A stretch of 64,000 nt of DNA, from the NCBI RefSeq assembly GCF_017798165.1, contig NZ_CP059068.1, forward strand, positions 3,348,001-3,412,000, in the 5' to 3' direction. The stretch is from Rhodoferax sp. AJA081-3 (GTDB lineage Bacteria; Pseudomonadota; Gammaproteobacteria; Burkholderiales; Burkholderiaceae_C). The notes beneath the pieces were generated by a model that was not told where the DNA came from, did no database searches, and saw only the letters and a list, made by a program, of their open reading frames with translations. The position numbers and the translations under genes were made by a program. This document shows, piece after piece, positions 52,332 to 60,370 of this stretch (positions are counted from its first letter, which is position 1; every line of letters begins with the position of its first letter).

Positions 52332-52694
52332 GTGGGCGATTTTTTCAGCGGCCAAACCGATCCCTGGACTTTGCTGACCATCGTGCTGATGGCCGGTGTC
52401 AGCGTACTGTCGCGCTCCTTTTTCTTCATCTCCAGCAAGCCCTGGACCTTGCCCCACTGGGCGCAGCGGGGCTTGCAGTACGCACCCATCGCAGCACTCT
52501 CAGCCGTCATCGTGCCCGAGATTGTGATGACCCAGGGCATCCTGATCCACACGGTGTTTGATGCGCGCCTGTACGCCGCGATGGCTGGGGTCGCCTATTT
52601 CTTCTGGCGCAAAGGTGCGGGGCAGGTGGTATTGGGCACTATCGTGGTGGGTATGGCGGTGTATCTGCCGCTGCACATTGGTCTGGGTTGGTGA
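52332..52694 (+). CDS. azlD: AzlD family branched-chain amino acid exporter subunit
   Basis: About 120 aa from GTG 52332 (MGDFFSGQTDPWTLLTIVLM); upstream codons of the frame lie inside azlC and are not protein-like for this family. Four hydrophobic segments; GLQYAPIAALSAVIVPEIVM is characteristic of AzlD. It is preceded by GGGG within the azlC end. Followed by a gene-free stretch of inverted repeats. Confidence 0.9.
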   Translation: MGDFFSGQTDPWTLLTIVLMAGVSVLSRSFFFISSKPWTLPHWAQRGLQYAPIAALSAVIVPEIVMTQGILIHTVFDARLYAAMAGVAYFFWRKGAGQVVLGTIVVGMAVYLPLHIGLGW

Positions 52695-52724
52695 AGAGGT
52701 AACGCCGCTTTGGTAGCTGATGGC

Positions 52725-52801
52725 GCGGCAGAAGGGGCGTGTGCGGGGCCTCAGAGGCGCTGCGCTTGCCAAGTCGGCCCCGCACACCCCCCTTCCGCCG
52801 C
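52725..52801. repeat. Family-D hairpin 1: 26-bp stem around a 25-nt core
   Basis: Left arm 52725-52750 and right arm 52776-52801 are complementary with two mismatches (the inner 12 bp, GTGTGCGGGGCC/GGCCCCGCACAC, are perfect). The 25-nt loop 52751-52775 begins TCAGAGGCGCTGCGC and ends CCAAGTC. The same loop occurs inverted in hairpin 2, but the stems differ. Confidence 0.85.
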
Positions 52802-52842
52802 GGTCTTGTAGTGCTCGGTGGGCTGCGCAAATACCGTAACCA

Positions 52843-52921
52843 CCGCGGGAGCGGGGAATGCCGGGGGCCGACTTGGCAAGCGCAGCGCCTCTGAGGCCCC
52901 CGGCATTCCCCACTCCCGCGG
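52843..52921. repeat. Family-D hairpin 2: 27-bp stem around the same core, inverted
   Basis: Left arm 52843-52869 and right arm 52895-52921 are complementary with one mismatch (inner GGGGAATGCCGGGGGCC perfect). The 25-nt loop 52870-52894 (GACTTGGCAAGCGCAGCG...) is the exact reverse complement of the loop of hairpin 1. Apart from the innermost GGCC and its adjoining Gs, the stem sequence is unrelated to that of hairpin 1. Confidence 0.85.
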
Positions 52922-53028
52922 GCCCGCGCAACACCCGCGGCGGCGTTACATGTGGCCTTCTACAATCTCGCTAGCACGCGCAGACTGCGCGCAGGTTCCA
53001 CACTTCTTCCATTTGAGGTTTTCCCACC

Positions 53029-54222
53029 ATGAACGTCATCCGTTTCTCCGATCTGTGCGCGCGCGGCCAAGTGGCTGGCAAACGTGTTTTTATCCGTGCC
53101 GACCTGAACGTGCCGCAGGATGACGCCGGCAACATCACCGAAGACACCCGTGTGCGCGCCAGCGTGCCGTGTATCGAAATGGCGTTGAAAGCCGGTGCCG
53201 CCGTCATAGTGACCAGCCACCTGGGCCGCCCTACCGAGGGTGAATTCAAGCCCGAAGACTCGCTCGCCCCCGTGGCGCAGCGCATGGGTGAGCTCATGGG
53301 CCGTACCATCCCCGTGCTGGCCAACTGGACCGAGGGCGTCGATGTCAAACCCGGCCAGTTGGTCATGCTGGAAAACTGCCGCGTCAACAAGGGGGAGAAA
53401 AAGAACAACGAAGACCTGGCCAAGAAAATGGCCGCACTGTGCGACATCTTTGTGCACGACGCTTTTGGCACTGCCCACCGCGCCGAAGCCTCCACCTACG
53501 GCATCGCCCAGTTTGCGCCCATCGCCTGTGCCGGTCCGCTGTTGGCCGCGGAAATGGATGCCATCAGCAAGGCCTTGCTGGCCCCCAAACGTCCGCTGGT
53601 GGCTATCGTGGCGGGCTCCAAGGTGTCCACCAAGCTGACCATTTTGAAGAGCCTGGCCGAGAACGTGGACCAGCTGATTGTCGGCGGCGGCATTGCCAAC
53701 ACCTTTATGCTGGCTGCCGGTTTGAAGATCGGCAAAAGCCTGGCCGAACCTGATTTGTTGGACCAGGCCAAGGCCGTGATCGACGCCATGAAGGCGCGCG
53801 GCGCTGCAGTGCCCATCCCCACCGATGTGGTGACCGCCAAGACCTTTACCGCTGATGCCCCCGCCACCATCAAGGCCGCCACCGATGTGGCCGATGACGA
53901 CCTGATCCTGGACATTGGCCCGCAAACCGCCCAGGCCCTGGCCGATCAATTGATGAAGGCCGGCACCATTGTCTGGAACGGCCCCGTGGGTGTGTTTGAA
54001 TTCGCCGCGTTTGAAAACGGAACCAAGGTGATTGCGCAGGCGATTGCCGAATCCAGTGCCTTCAGCATCGCAGGTGGTGGCGACACCCTGGCCGCCATTG
54101 CCAAATACGGCATAGAGAAACAGGTGGGCTACATCAGCACCGGCGGCGGCGCCTTTTTGGAAGTGCTAGAGGGCAAGACCCTGCCCGCGTTTGAAGTGCT
54201 GACACGCCGCGCCACAGCCTGA
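53029..54222 (+). CDS. pgk: Phosphoglycerate kinase
   Basis: 397 aa cytoplasmic glycolytic enzyme interconverting 1,3-bisphosphoglycerate/ADP and 3-phosphoglycerate/ATP. Landmarks are [89 protein letters not shown] and [16 protein letters not shown]. It heads a glycolytic neighbourhood with pyk and fba, separated from them by two leftward cyclase genes. Confidence 0.98.
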   Translation: MNVIRFSDLCARGQVAGKRVFIRADLNVPQDDAGNITEDTRVRASVPCIEMALKAGAAVIVTSHLGRPTEGEFKPEDSLAPVAQRMGELMGRTIPVLANWTEGVDVKPGQLVMLENCRVNKGEKKNNEDLAKKMAALCDIFVHDAFGTAHRAEASTYGIAQFAPIACAGPLLAAEMDAISKALLAPKRPLVAIVAGSKVSTKLTILKSLAENVDQLIVGGGIANTFMLAAGLKIGKSLAEPDLLDQAKAVIDAMKARGAAVPIPTDVVTAKTFTADAPATIKAATDVADDDLILDIGPQTAQALADQLMKAGTIVWNGPVGVFEFAAFENGTKVIAQAIAESSAFSIAGGGDTLAAIAKYGIEKQVGYISTGGGAFLEVLEGKTLPAFEVLTRRATA

Positions 54223-54223
54223 T

Positions 54224-54273
54224 TGTTACAAAAATAGTAGCTATATAGATAGAAAACACGGGGGCTGGAGGCC
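54224..54273 (+). repeat. Family-A repeat between convergent pgk and GGDEF genes
   Basis: TTACAAAAATAGTAGCTATATAG followed by AACACGGGGGCTGGAGGCC, directly after the pgk stop. Just beyond it, TAAGCCCC (54283-54290) and GGGGCTTA (54309-54316) could pair across the end of the GGDEF gene, giving a terminator-like hairpin without T-run. Confidence 0.8.
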
Positions 54274-54313
54274 TAAAAGGCTTAAGCCCCTTGGCTGGGA
54301 AGCAACTGGGGGC

Positions 54314-55396
54314 TTAGAACAACTCGACGTCGCCCACCTTCAGGTCGACCTTGAGCAGGCCGCGGCGCACCAGGTCGGCCTCGCTGCAGACCTGGTTGCG
54401 GCCATGGTGCTTGGCGTAATAAACGGCCTGGTCGGCCCGCTCACAGGCGGCAGCCGGTGAGTCGCCGCTCACAATTTCGGTGACGCCCACGCTGGCGGTG
54501 ATGTGGCCGGCCTGCGGAAACTCGTAGGCCGCCATATTGGCGCGAAAGCGTTCGACGGCGGCCACCGCGGCGTCATGGTCGGCACTGCGCAGCACCACCA
54601 GAAACTCTTCACCGCCAAACCTGTAGACCCGGTCGTAGGCCCGGAACGAGGTTTTCAGCAGACGCGCCACCAGGATCAGCACCTCGTCACCAATCAGGTG
54701 GCCATAGGTGTCATTGACCTGTTTGAAGTGGTCAATGTCCACCATGGCCAGCCAGAAATTGGAGGGTGTGTTGGGGGAGCGGTGCTCCACACCGTCGGGG
54801 GGCTGGTCCGCTTCTTGTGGCTCGGTGGGTTTGAGGGTCTTGTAGAACAGGTCGTCAAAGGGTTTGCGGTTCCACAGCCCGGTCAAGGCATCACGCTCGC
54901 TGTAGTCCAGCATGTCCAGGATGTTGCCGTACATGGTCACCAGCCGGGTTGCGTCCTGCCAGTCGGCGGGTGTCAGGGGCTGGGGCGAACTGATTTCGGC
55001 CACGCCCCACAGCGTTGCGCCTTCGGCCACGGTCATGGGGAAACGTGTCACATAGGCGGGCTGGGATGCCGTGGGGGCTGTCACCACCACTTCCATGCGG
55101 TTGAGGCACAGATGTCGGTCCGGATCACTCTCGACGGGGGCCATCATCTCGGGGTCTCCCCGCATGGGGTCGGTGACAAACCGCACTTTTTCGTTGGGCA
55201 GGGCCTGGGTCAGCGGCAGCCAGAACTGGCGGTTTTCGTCGTGCACCAGGCCAAAAACCTCGACCTTGGGTGCCGAAATGGTTTCCAGCAGTGCCCGGGT
55301 GATGCCGCTGAGCAAATCGTCACGCTTGCGCAGGCCACTGAGTTGCACCAAATGGTCAATCAGGCTGTCGGAGCGGGTCACGGCACTATTTTTCAT
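54314..55396 (-). CDS. Diguanylate cyclase with GAF-like sensor region
   Basis: 360 aa, cytoplasmic. The N-terminal 160 residues form a GAF-like domain (QLSGLRKRDDLLSGITRALL; WGVAEISSPQPLTPADW). The GGDEF domain (about 165-340) has RDALTGLWNRKPFDDLF, MVDIDHFKQVNDTYGH, the active-site GGEEF (261-265) and the inhibitory I-site RAYD (252-255) five residues before it. It should make c-di-GMP with product inhibition. Located between pgk and pyk on the opposite strand, together with a second cyclase. Confidence 0.93.
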   Translation of the reverse strand: MKNSAVTRSDSLIDHLVQLSGLRKRDDLLSGITRALLETISAPKVEVFGLVHDENRQFWLPLTQALPNEKVRFVTDPMRGDPEMMAPVESDPDRHLCLNRMEVVVTAPTASQPAYVTRFPMTVAEGATLWGVAEISSPQPLTPADWQDATRLVTMYGNILDMLDYSERDALTGLWNRKPFDDLFYKTLKPTEPQEADQPPDGVEHRSPNTPSNFWLAMVDIDHFKQVNDTYGHLIGDEVLILVARLLKTSFRAYDRVYRFGGEEFLVVLRSADHDAAVAAVERFRANMAAYEFPQAGHITASVGVTEIVSGDSPAAACERADQAVYYAKHHGRNQVCSEADLVRRGLLKVDLKVGDVELF

Positions 55397-55432
55397 GTCT
55401 GGTTGGTGAACAACAGTGTCGCAGGTTTTGCA

Positions 55433-56398
55433 TCATTCGGGCGTAGAAGTATCCAGCCTGGCGCCACAGACCCGCCCCCGCCCGGCCTGTTTGGCCTGGT
55501 AGAGCTGGGCATCTGCCAAGCCCACCAGGGCCACCGGGTCCCCGCCCGGCTGCACGGTGCGGGTTGCTAGCCCCAGGCTGGCGGTCACCACGCCGTCAAA
55601 TTGCGAGAATTCGTGCGGTATCTTTTGCGCCCGCACCTTGCGCTCCATGTCTTGGGTAATGGCCAGGGCATCCTCAAAACCGGTTTCGGGCAAGATACAG
55701 GCGAACTCTTCGCCGCCATACCGCGCTACCAGATCGCTGGGGCGGCGCAGGCCGGACTTGAGGGTCTGCGCAATCTGGCGCAAGCAGTCGTCGCCGGCCT
55801 GATGGCCGTAGCGGTCGTTGAACAGCTTGAAATGGTCCACATCCACCATGATCAGCGACAAGGGGGTGTTGTTGCGTGCCGCACGGGCCCACTCCACTCC
55901 CATTTGCTGGTCGAAATAGCGCCGGTTAAACACGCCGGACAGGCCGTCCAGAAACACCAGGTTGCGCAGCAGGTCGGACTGGAATTTGAGCGTCAGGTGG
56001 GTCTTGACCCGGGCCCGCACCACGGCGGGGTTGACCGGTTTGGAGATAAAGTCCACCGCACCCACGCTCAGGCCGTGGGTCTCCTGCGCAGCATCGCTGT
56101 GGGCGGTGACAAAAATAACCGGAATGTTACGGGTGGCCGGGTTGGCCTTGAGCTGGCTGCAGACCTCAAAACCGTCCATGCCTGGCATGACCACGTCCAG
56201 CAGCACCAGATCGGGCGGGTTGGCCTGGCAGATGGACAGGGCCTGCTCGCCGTGGGTGGCCATGAAAACCTGGTAGTCGGCACCAAACACCTGGTGCATG
56301 ACCTGGATGTTGATGGGCTGGTCGTCCACCACCAGCAGCTTGGGCTTGCCGTGTGAGCTGTCCAGCAGGGCATCCAACGGGGTGTCAAGGGTGGTCAT
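55433..56398 (-). CDS. Response-regulator diguanylate cyclase (REC-GGDEF)
   Basis: About 321 aa from ATG 56398 (MTTLDTPLDALLDSSHGKPK); the long upstream frame extension is not protein-like. Receiver domain (about 18-135): DDQ at 25-27, phosphoacceptor Asp68 in VLLDVVMPGMDGF, FVTAH and SKPVNP (Lys120). GGDEF domain: LDGLSGVFNRRYFD, MVDVDHFKLFNDRYGHQAGD, GGEEF (228-232) and I-site RPSD (219-222). The organisation matches WspR/PleD-type enzymes activated by phosphorylation. No cognate kinase is adjacent. No clear ribosome site precedes the start. Confidence 0.93.
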   Translation of the reverse strand: MTTLDTPLDALLDSSHGKPKLLVVDDQPINIQVMHQVFGADYQVFMATHGEQALSICQANPPDLVLLDVVMPGMDGFEVCSQLKANPATRNIPVIFVTAHSDAAQETHGLSVGAVDFISKPVNPAVVRARVKTHLTLKFQSDLLRNLVFLDGLSGVFNRRYFDQQMGVEWARAARNNTPLSLIMVDVDHFKLFNDRYGHQAGDDCLRQIAQTLKSGLRRPSDLVARYGGEEFACILPETGFEDALAITQDMERKVRAQKIPHEFSQFDGVVTASLGLATRTVQPGGDPVALVGLADAQLYQAKQAGRGRVCGARLDTSTPE

Positions 56399-56573
56399 GG
56401 GATGGGAGGATGCCGCACATTGTCGTATCTGAGTGTCACATTCAACCACAGCTTTGCAAAACCCAGTATCCGTGAATGCCCTCTGAAAGTGGTCCAAAAG
56501 TTGACGTTGGCGTGTAACGCCGGCGCCGTGCATCCGTGTGAGAATGCTTGGCATTACAAGAGGAGACTGATAC

Positions 56574-58007
56574 ATGCCACGTCGCGCCACCAAAATTGTT
56601 GCCACCCTAGGCCCCGCTTCCAGCGATCCCGCACTGCTGGAGCAGATGATCCGCGCCGGCGTGAACGTGGTGCGGCTCAACTTCAGCCACGGCAAGGCGC
56701 AAGACCATATCGACCGCGCCCGCTTGGTGCGCGAAGCCGCCCAGCGCGCCGGCCGCGAAGTGGCCATCATGGCCGACCTGCAGGGCCCCAAGATCCGCGT
56801 TGGCAAGTTTGCCGAGGGCAAGGTCTTCCTGGAGCCCGGCCAGAAATTCGTATTGGACGCCGCCCGCACCGAGCTGGGTGACATCGACGCCGTGGGCCTG
56901 GATTACAAGGCTCTGCCCCGCGAGGTCAAGGCCGGCGACGTGTTGCTGCTCAACGACGGCCTGATCGTCATCACCGTGGACGCTGTCAAGGGCGAGGCGA
57001 TCTACACCACGGTCAAACTGGGCGGCGAGTTGTCCAACAACAAGGGCATCAACAAACAGGGCGGTGGCCTTTCAGCCCCGGCGCTGACCGCCAAGGACAT
57101 GGAAGACATCCGCACGGCGATGAGTTTCCAGGCCGACTATGTGGCGGTCAGCTTCCCCAAGAACGCCACCGACATGGAAATGGCGCGCCAGCTGTGCAAC
57201 GTAGCCGCCGCCGAATACAACCACAAGCCCGGCCTGATTGCCAAGATCGAACGCGCCGAAGCCATCCCCAAGCTGTTGGAGATTCTGCTGGCCAGCGACG
57301 GCATCATGGTCGCCCGCGGTGACTTGGCGGTAGAGGTGGGCAATGCCATCGTGCCGGGCCTGCAAAAACGCATGATCAACCTGGCCCGCGAGCACGACCG
57401 GGTGGTTATTACCGCAACCCAGATGATGGAGTCCATGATCACCAACCCGGTGCCCACCCGTGCCGAGGTCAGCGACGTGGCCAACGCCGTGCTGGACGGC
57501 ACCGACGCCGTGATGTTGTCGGCCGAGACCGCCGCCGGCAAGTACCCGCTGGAAACGATCATCGAAATGGCCAAGATCTGCCACGCGGCCGAGGGCCACG
57601 AAGACTTTGAGCTGGAGGCCGACTTCACCGGCAAAACCTTCCATCGCATCGACCAGACCATTGCCATGGGTGCACTGTTTACGGCCCACCACCTGGGTGC
57701 CAAGGCGATTGTGGCCATGACCGATAGCGGCTCCACCGCCTTGTGGATGAGCCGCCACCTGATCCGTGTGCCGATTTATGCGCTGACCTCCAAGGTGGCG
57801 ACGCAGCGCAAGATGGCGCTGTACCGCAATGTGCGCCCCCTGTTTGTGGACACCAGCGCAGACCGCGATACGGCCTTGGTGCAGGCGGAGAACCATTTGA
57901 AGTCCCGCGGGATTGTGCAGACGGGGGATGTGTATGCCATTACCTGTGGGGAGCCTATGGGGTCGCCTGGGGGCACCAATATGTTGAAAATTTGCAAGGT
58001 CGGTTGA
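56574..58007 (+). CDS. pyk: Pyruvate kinase
   Basis: 477 aa cytoplasmic enzyme converting phosphoenolpyruvate and ADP to pyruvate and ATP. Landmarks are RRATKIVATLGPASSDPALL, VRLNFSHGKAQDH, IMADLQGPKIRVGKF, IAKIERAEAIPKLLEIL, DGIMVARGDLAVEVG, TATQMMESM and SAETAAGKYPLE. GAGGAG lies upstream of ATG 56574. The next gene on the strand is fba, after a spacer carrying a structured repeat. Confidence 0.98.
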   Translation: MPRRATKIVATLGPASSDPALLEQMIRAGVNVVRLNFSHGKAQDHIDRARLVREAAQRAGREVAIMADLQGPKIRVGKFAEGKVFLEPGQKFVLDAARTELGDIDAVGLDYKALPREVKAGDVLLLNDGLIVITVDAVKGEAIYTTVKLGGELSNNKGINKQGGGLSAPALTAKDMEDIRTAMSFQADYVAVSFPKNATDMEMARQLCNVAAAEYNHKPGLIAKIERAEAIPKLLEILLASDGIMVARGDLAVEVGNAIVPGLQKRMINLAREHDRVVITATQMMESMITNPVPTRAEVSDVANAVLDGTDAVMLSAETAAGKYPLETIIEMAKICHAAEGHEDFELEADFTGKTFHRIDQTIAMGALFTAHHLGAKAIVAMTDSGSTALWMSRHLIRVPIYALTSKVATQRKMALYRNVRPLFVDTSADRDTALVQAENHLKSRGIVQTGDVYAITCGEPMGSPGGTNMLKICKVG

Positions 58008-58043
58008 GTCTTTAAAAACCTGCTTAGGCTCTGGACCCGCCCG

Positions 58044-58129
58044 GCGCAGGGGGTGGGTACCGCCGTTCGTGTCCCCCGCCCGCTACGCGGGCTCCTCCTT
58101 TACCTCACTTTGGTACCCACCCCTTGTGC
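58044..58129 (+). repeat. Family-C structured repeat, copy 1 (pyk-fba spacer)
   Basis: Outer arms 58044-58061 (GCGCAGGGGGTGGGTACC) and 58112-58129 (GGTACCCACCCCTTGTGC) pair over 18 positions, two of them G-T. The core 58062-58111 has a fixed left part GCCGTTCGTGTCC, an inner hairpin GCCCGC-TAC-GCGGGC (58078-58092) and a fixed right part CCTTTACCTCACTTT. Copy 2 at 62932-63023 keeps the fixed parts but has different arms and a different inner hairpin. Confidence 0.85.
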
Positions 58130-58140
58130 AGGGCTGCGTC

Positions 58141-58167
58141 TTGGCAGTTTTGCCAGCCAGCTAAAAT
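58141..58167 (+). promoter_or_regulatory. Possible fba promoter
   Basis: TTGGCA (58141-58146) and TAAAAT (58162-58167) resemble -35 and -10 boxes, but the spacer is only 15 bp. The sequence sits 54 bp before the fba ATG and just right of the family-C repeat. AGGGG lies near the start codon as a ribosome site. Confidence 0.35.
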
Positions 58168-58221
58168 CGGGGGATCGGTACAAGTTACCAAGCGGTTACC
58201 AACTTCCCAGGGGATTTCACT

Positions 58222-59286
58222 ATGGCTCTCGTCTCAATGCGCGAACTGCTGGACCACGCAGCCGCCAACGGCTACGGCATTCCGGCCTTCAACGTCAACA
58301 ACCTGGAGCAGGTCCAGGCCATCATGTCGGCCGCGGACGAGGTCGGCGCACCGGTCATCCTGCAGGCCAGTGCTGGCGCCCGCAAATATGCCGGTGAGCC
58401 TTTCATCAAACACCTGATCCAGGCTGCCTGCGAAGCCTATCCCCACATTCCGCTGGTTATGCACCAGGACCACGGTACCAGCCCCAAGGTTTGCGAGGGC
58501 GCCATAAGCCTGGGCTTTGGCTCGGTGATGATGGACGGCTCGTTGATGGAAGACGGCAAGACCCCTGCCAGCTTTGAATACAACATGGAAGTGACCCGCA
58601 AGGTTGTGGAAATGGCGCACCGCACCGGCGTGACGGTTGAAGGTGAGCTGGGATGCCTGGGCAATCTGGAAACCGGTGAAGCCGGTGAAGAAGACGGCAT
58701 CGGTGCCGAAGGCAAGCTGGACCACAGCCAGATGCTGACCGACCCCGAAGAGGCCGCCACCTTTGTCAAGGGCACGCAACTGGACGCGCTGGCTATTGCC
58801 ATCGGCACCAGCCATGGCGCCTACAAGTTCAGCCGCAAGCCCACGGGCGACATCCTGGCCATCAGCCGCGTCAAGGAAATCCACGCCCGCATCCCCAACA
58901 CCCACTTGGTGATGCACGGATCGTCCTCCGTGCCGCAGGATTTGCTGGCCATCATCAACCAGTACGGCGGTAAGATGAAAGAGACCTACGGTGTGCCTAT
59001 CGAAGAGATCCAGGAAGCCATCAAGTACGGCGTGCGCAAGATCAACATCGACACCGACATCCGCCTGGCCATGACCGGCGCAGTGCGCAAGTTCCTGTTT
59101 GAGAACCCCGACAAGTTCGATGCCCGCGAGTGGCTCAAGCCCGCCCGCGAAGCCGCCAAGGCCATCGCCAAGCAGCGTTACATGGAGTTCGGTTGTGAAG
59201 GCCAGGGCTCCAAGGTCAAGGGCGACAGCCTGTCAGTGATGGCCACCCGTTACGCCAAGGGTGAGCTTGCTCAGGTAGTTCAATAA
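58222..59286 (+). CDS. fba: Fructose-bisphosphate aldolase, class II
   Basis: 354 aa zinc-dependent aldolase of glycolysis and gluconeogenesis, long (Calvin-subtype) class IIB form. Landmarks are [36 protein letters not shown] (zinc His), [25 protein letters not shown] with an acidic insert ([12 protein letters not shown]), [10 protein letters not shown] and [12 protein letters not shown], then [16 protein letters not shown]. Followed by a clear terminator. Confidence 0.98.
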   Translation: MALVSMRELLDHAAANGYGIPAFNVNNLEQVQAIMSAADEVGAPVILQASAGARKYAGEPFIKHLIQAACEAYPHIPLVMHQDHGTSPKVCEGAISLGFGSVMMDGSLMEDGKTPASFEYNMEVTRKVVEMAHRTGVTVEGELGCLGNLETGEAGEEDGIGAEGKLDHSQMLTDPEEAATFVKGTQLDALAIAIGTSHGAYKFSRKPTGDILAISRVKEIHARIPNTHLVMHGSSSVPQDLLAIINQYGGKMKETYGVPIEEIQEAIKYGVRKINIDTDIRLAMTGAVRKFLFENPDKFDAREWLKPAREAAKAIAKQRYMEFGCEGQGSKVKGDSLSVMATRYAKGELAQVVQ

Positions 59287-59312
59287 GCGATAATTGACCG
59301 GAATAGTTTGAG

Positions 59313-59343
59313 AAGGCCCGTTGACTGTTCAGCGGGCCTTTTT
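59313..59343 (+). terminator. Rho-independent terminator after fba
   Basis: AAGGCCCGTTGA pairs with TCAGCGGGCCTT around a CTGT loop (one G-T pair), followed by TTTTTC. It is 27 bp after the fba stop and separates fba from purC. Confidence 0.85.
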
Positions 59344-59379
59344 CACGTGTGAAGCCCATCCAGTTCTGCGTTCCCGACC

Positions 59380-60294
59380 ATGACCTCCACCAGCACCGTA
59401 CACACCTCCGCCCTGCACTCCCTGCCCCTGCTTGCCCGTGGCAAGGTGCGCGACAACTACGCCGTGGGCGACAACCGCATCCTGATGGTGGCCAGTGACC
59501 GCCTCTCGGCCTTTGACGTCATCATGGGTGAGCCCATTCCGGGTAAGGGCAAGTTGCTGACGCAGATGGCGCTATTCTGGTTCGACAAACTGGGCCCCAA
59601 GGGCCTGAACATTTGTCCCATCCACCTGACCGGCGAAACGCCCGAGAGTGCGGTGCAGCCCGATGAAGTGGCCCAGGTCGAAGGCCGCTCCATGCTGGTC
59701 AAGCGCCTCAAACCCCTGCCGATTGAGGCGGTGGTGCGTGGCTATCTGGCGGGCAGCGGCTGGAAGGAATACCAGGAGAACGGTGCGGTGTGCGGCGTCA
59801 AGTTACCTGCCGGTTTGCAAAACGCCTCCAAGCTGCCCGAACCCATCTACACCCCCGCGGCCAAGGCGGCGGTGGGTGACCACGACGAGAACATCACGTT
59901 CGAGAAAACCGTGGAAACCATTGGTCTGGACCTGGCCACCCGTGTGCGTGACATCAGCATCGCCATCTACAAGGCCGCGGCCGAGTTTGCGCTGACCAAG
60001 GGCATCATCATTGCCGACACCAAGTTCGAATTTGGCCTGGACACCGACGGCACACTGACACTGATGGACGAGGTGCTGACGCCCGATTCCTCGCGTTACT
60101 GGCCGGTGGAGAGTTACCAGGTCGGCACCAACCCGCCCAGCTACGACAAACAGTTTGTGCGCGACTGGCTGGAGCAGGCCGTTGTAGACGGCAAGCCCTG
60201 GAGCAAGACACCCCCCGCACCGCGCGTGCCCAATGACGTGATTGCCAAGACTGCGGCCAAGTACCAGGAAGCGCTGGAACGCCTGACGACTTAA
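59380..60294 (+). CDS. purC: Phosphoribosylaminoimidazole-succinocarboxamide synthase
   Basis: 304 aa purine biosynthesis enzyme ligating aspartate to CAIR. Landmarks are [72 protein letters not shown] and [17 protein letters not shown]. Long form as in yeast-type SAICAR synthase. purE and purK, frequent neighbours downstream, are not present; a family-A repeat and a leftward kinase-like gene follow. Confidence 0.98.
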   Translation: MTSTSTVHTSALHSLPLLARGKVRDNYAVGDNRILMVASDRLSAFDVIMGEPIPGKGKLLTQMALFWFDKLGPKGLNICPIHLTGETPESAVQPDEVAQVEGRSMLVKRLKPLPIEAVVRGYLAGSGWKEYQENGAVCGVKLPAGLQNASKLPEPIYTPAAKAAVGDHDENITFEKTVETIGLDLATRVRDISIAIYKAAAEFALTKGIIIADTKFEFGLDTDGTLTLMDEVLTPDSSRYWPVESYQVGTNPPSYDKQFVRDWLEQAVVDGKPWSKTPPAPRVPNDVIAKTAAKYQEALERLTT

Positions 60295-60302
60295 GCCAAA
60301 TG

Positions 60303-60354
60303 GGCCTCTAGCCCCCGTGAAATAAGGGCAAAGTGCTATTAAATTAATAGTATT
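60303..60354 (-). repeat. Family-A repeat between convergent purC and histidine-kinase-like genes
   Basis: GGCCTCTAGCCCCCGTGAAA then GTGCTATTAAATTAATAGTA, i.e. the family in reverse orientation, starting 8 bp after the purC stop. The AT half TACTATTAATTTAATAGCA is nearly palindromic. Confidence 0.85.
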
Positions 60355-60370
60355 TCAAGGGTGAGCCGGG

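Larger units (their letters stand above)
52695..53028. repeat. 334-bp gene-free stretch: paired long hairpins (family D), then the pgk leader
   Basis: No gene is visible. A composite inverted structure spans 52699-52949: outer 10-bp arms GTAACGCCGC (52699-52708) and GCGGCGTTAC (52940-52949) enclose two large hairpins described separately. The remaining 80 bp lead into pgk, with TACAAT (52971-52976) as a possible -10 box but no convincing -35, and a purine-rich GAGG before the ATG at 53029. Confidence 0.75.

Noticed and set aside
52699..52949. Insertion sequence or MITE of a known transposon between azlD and pgk
   Set aside because: No transposase and no target-site duplication are visible, and the stems of the two hairpins differ, which is not expected of transposon ends.
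52971..52976. TACAAT before pgk as part of a full promoter
   Set aside because: No -35 element lies at acceptable spacing; the upstream sequence is the outer arm of the inverted repeat, so I mention it only in the spacer entry.
55433..56884. A 483-codon form of the REC-GGDEF gene extending to 56884
   Set aside because: The first 162 codons run antisense into the pyk start region and do not look like protein; the receiver domain begins normally after ATG 56398.
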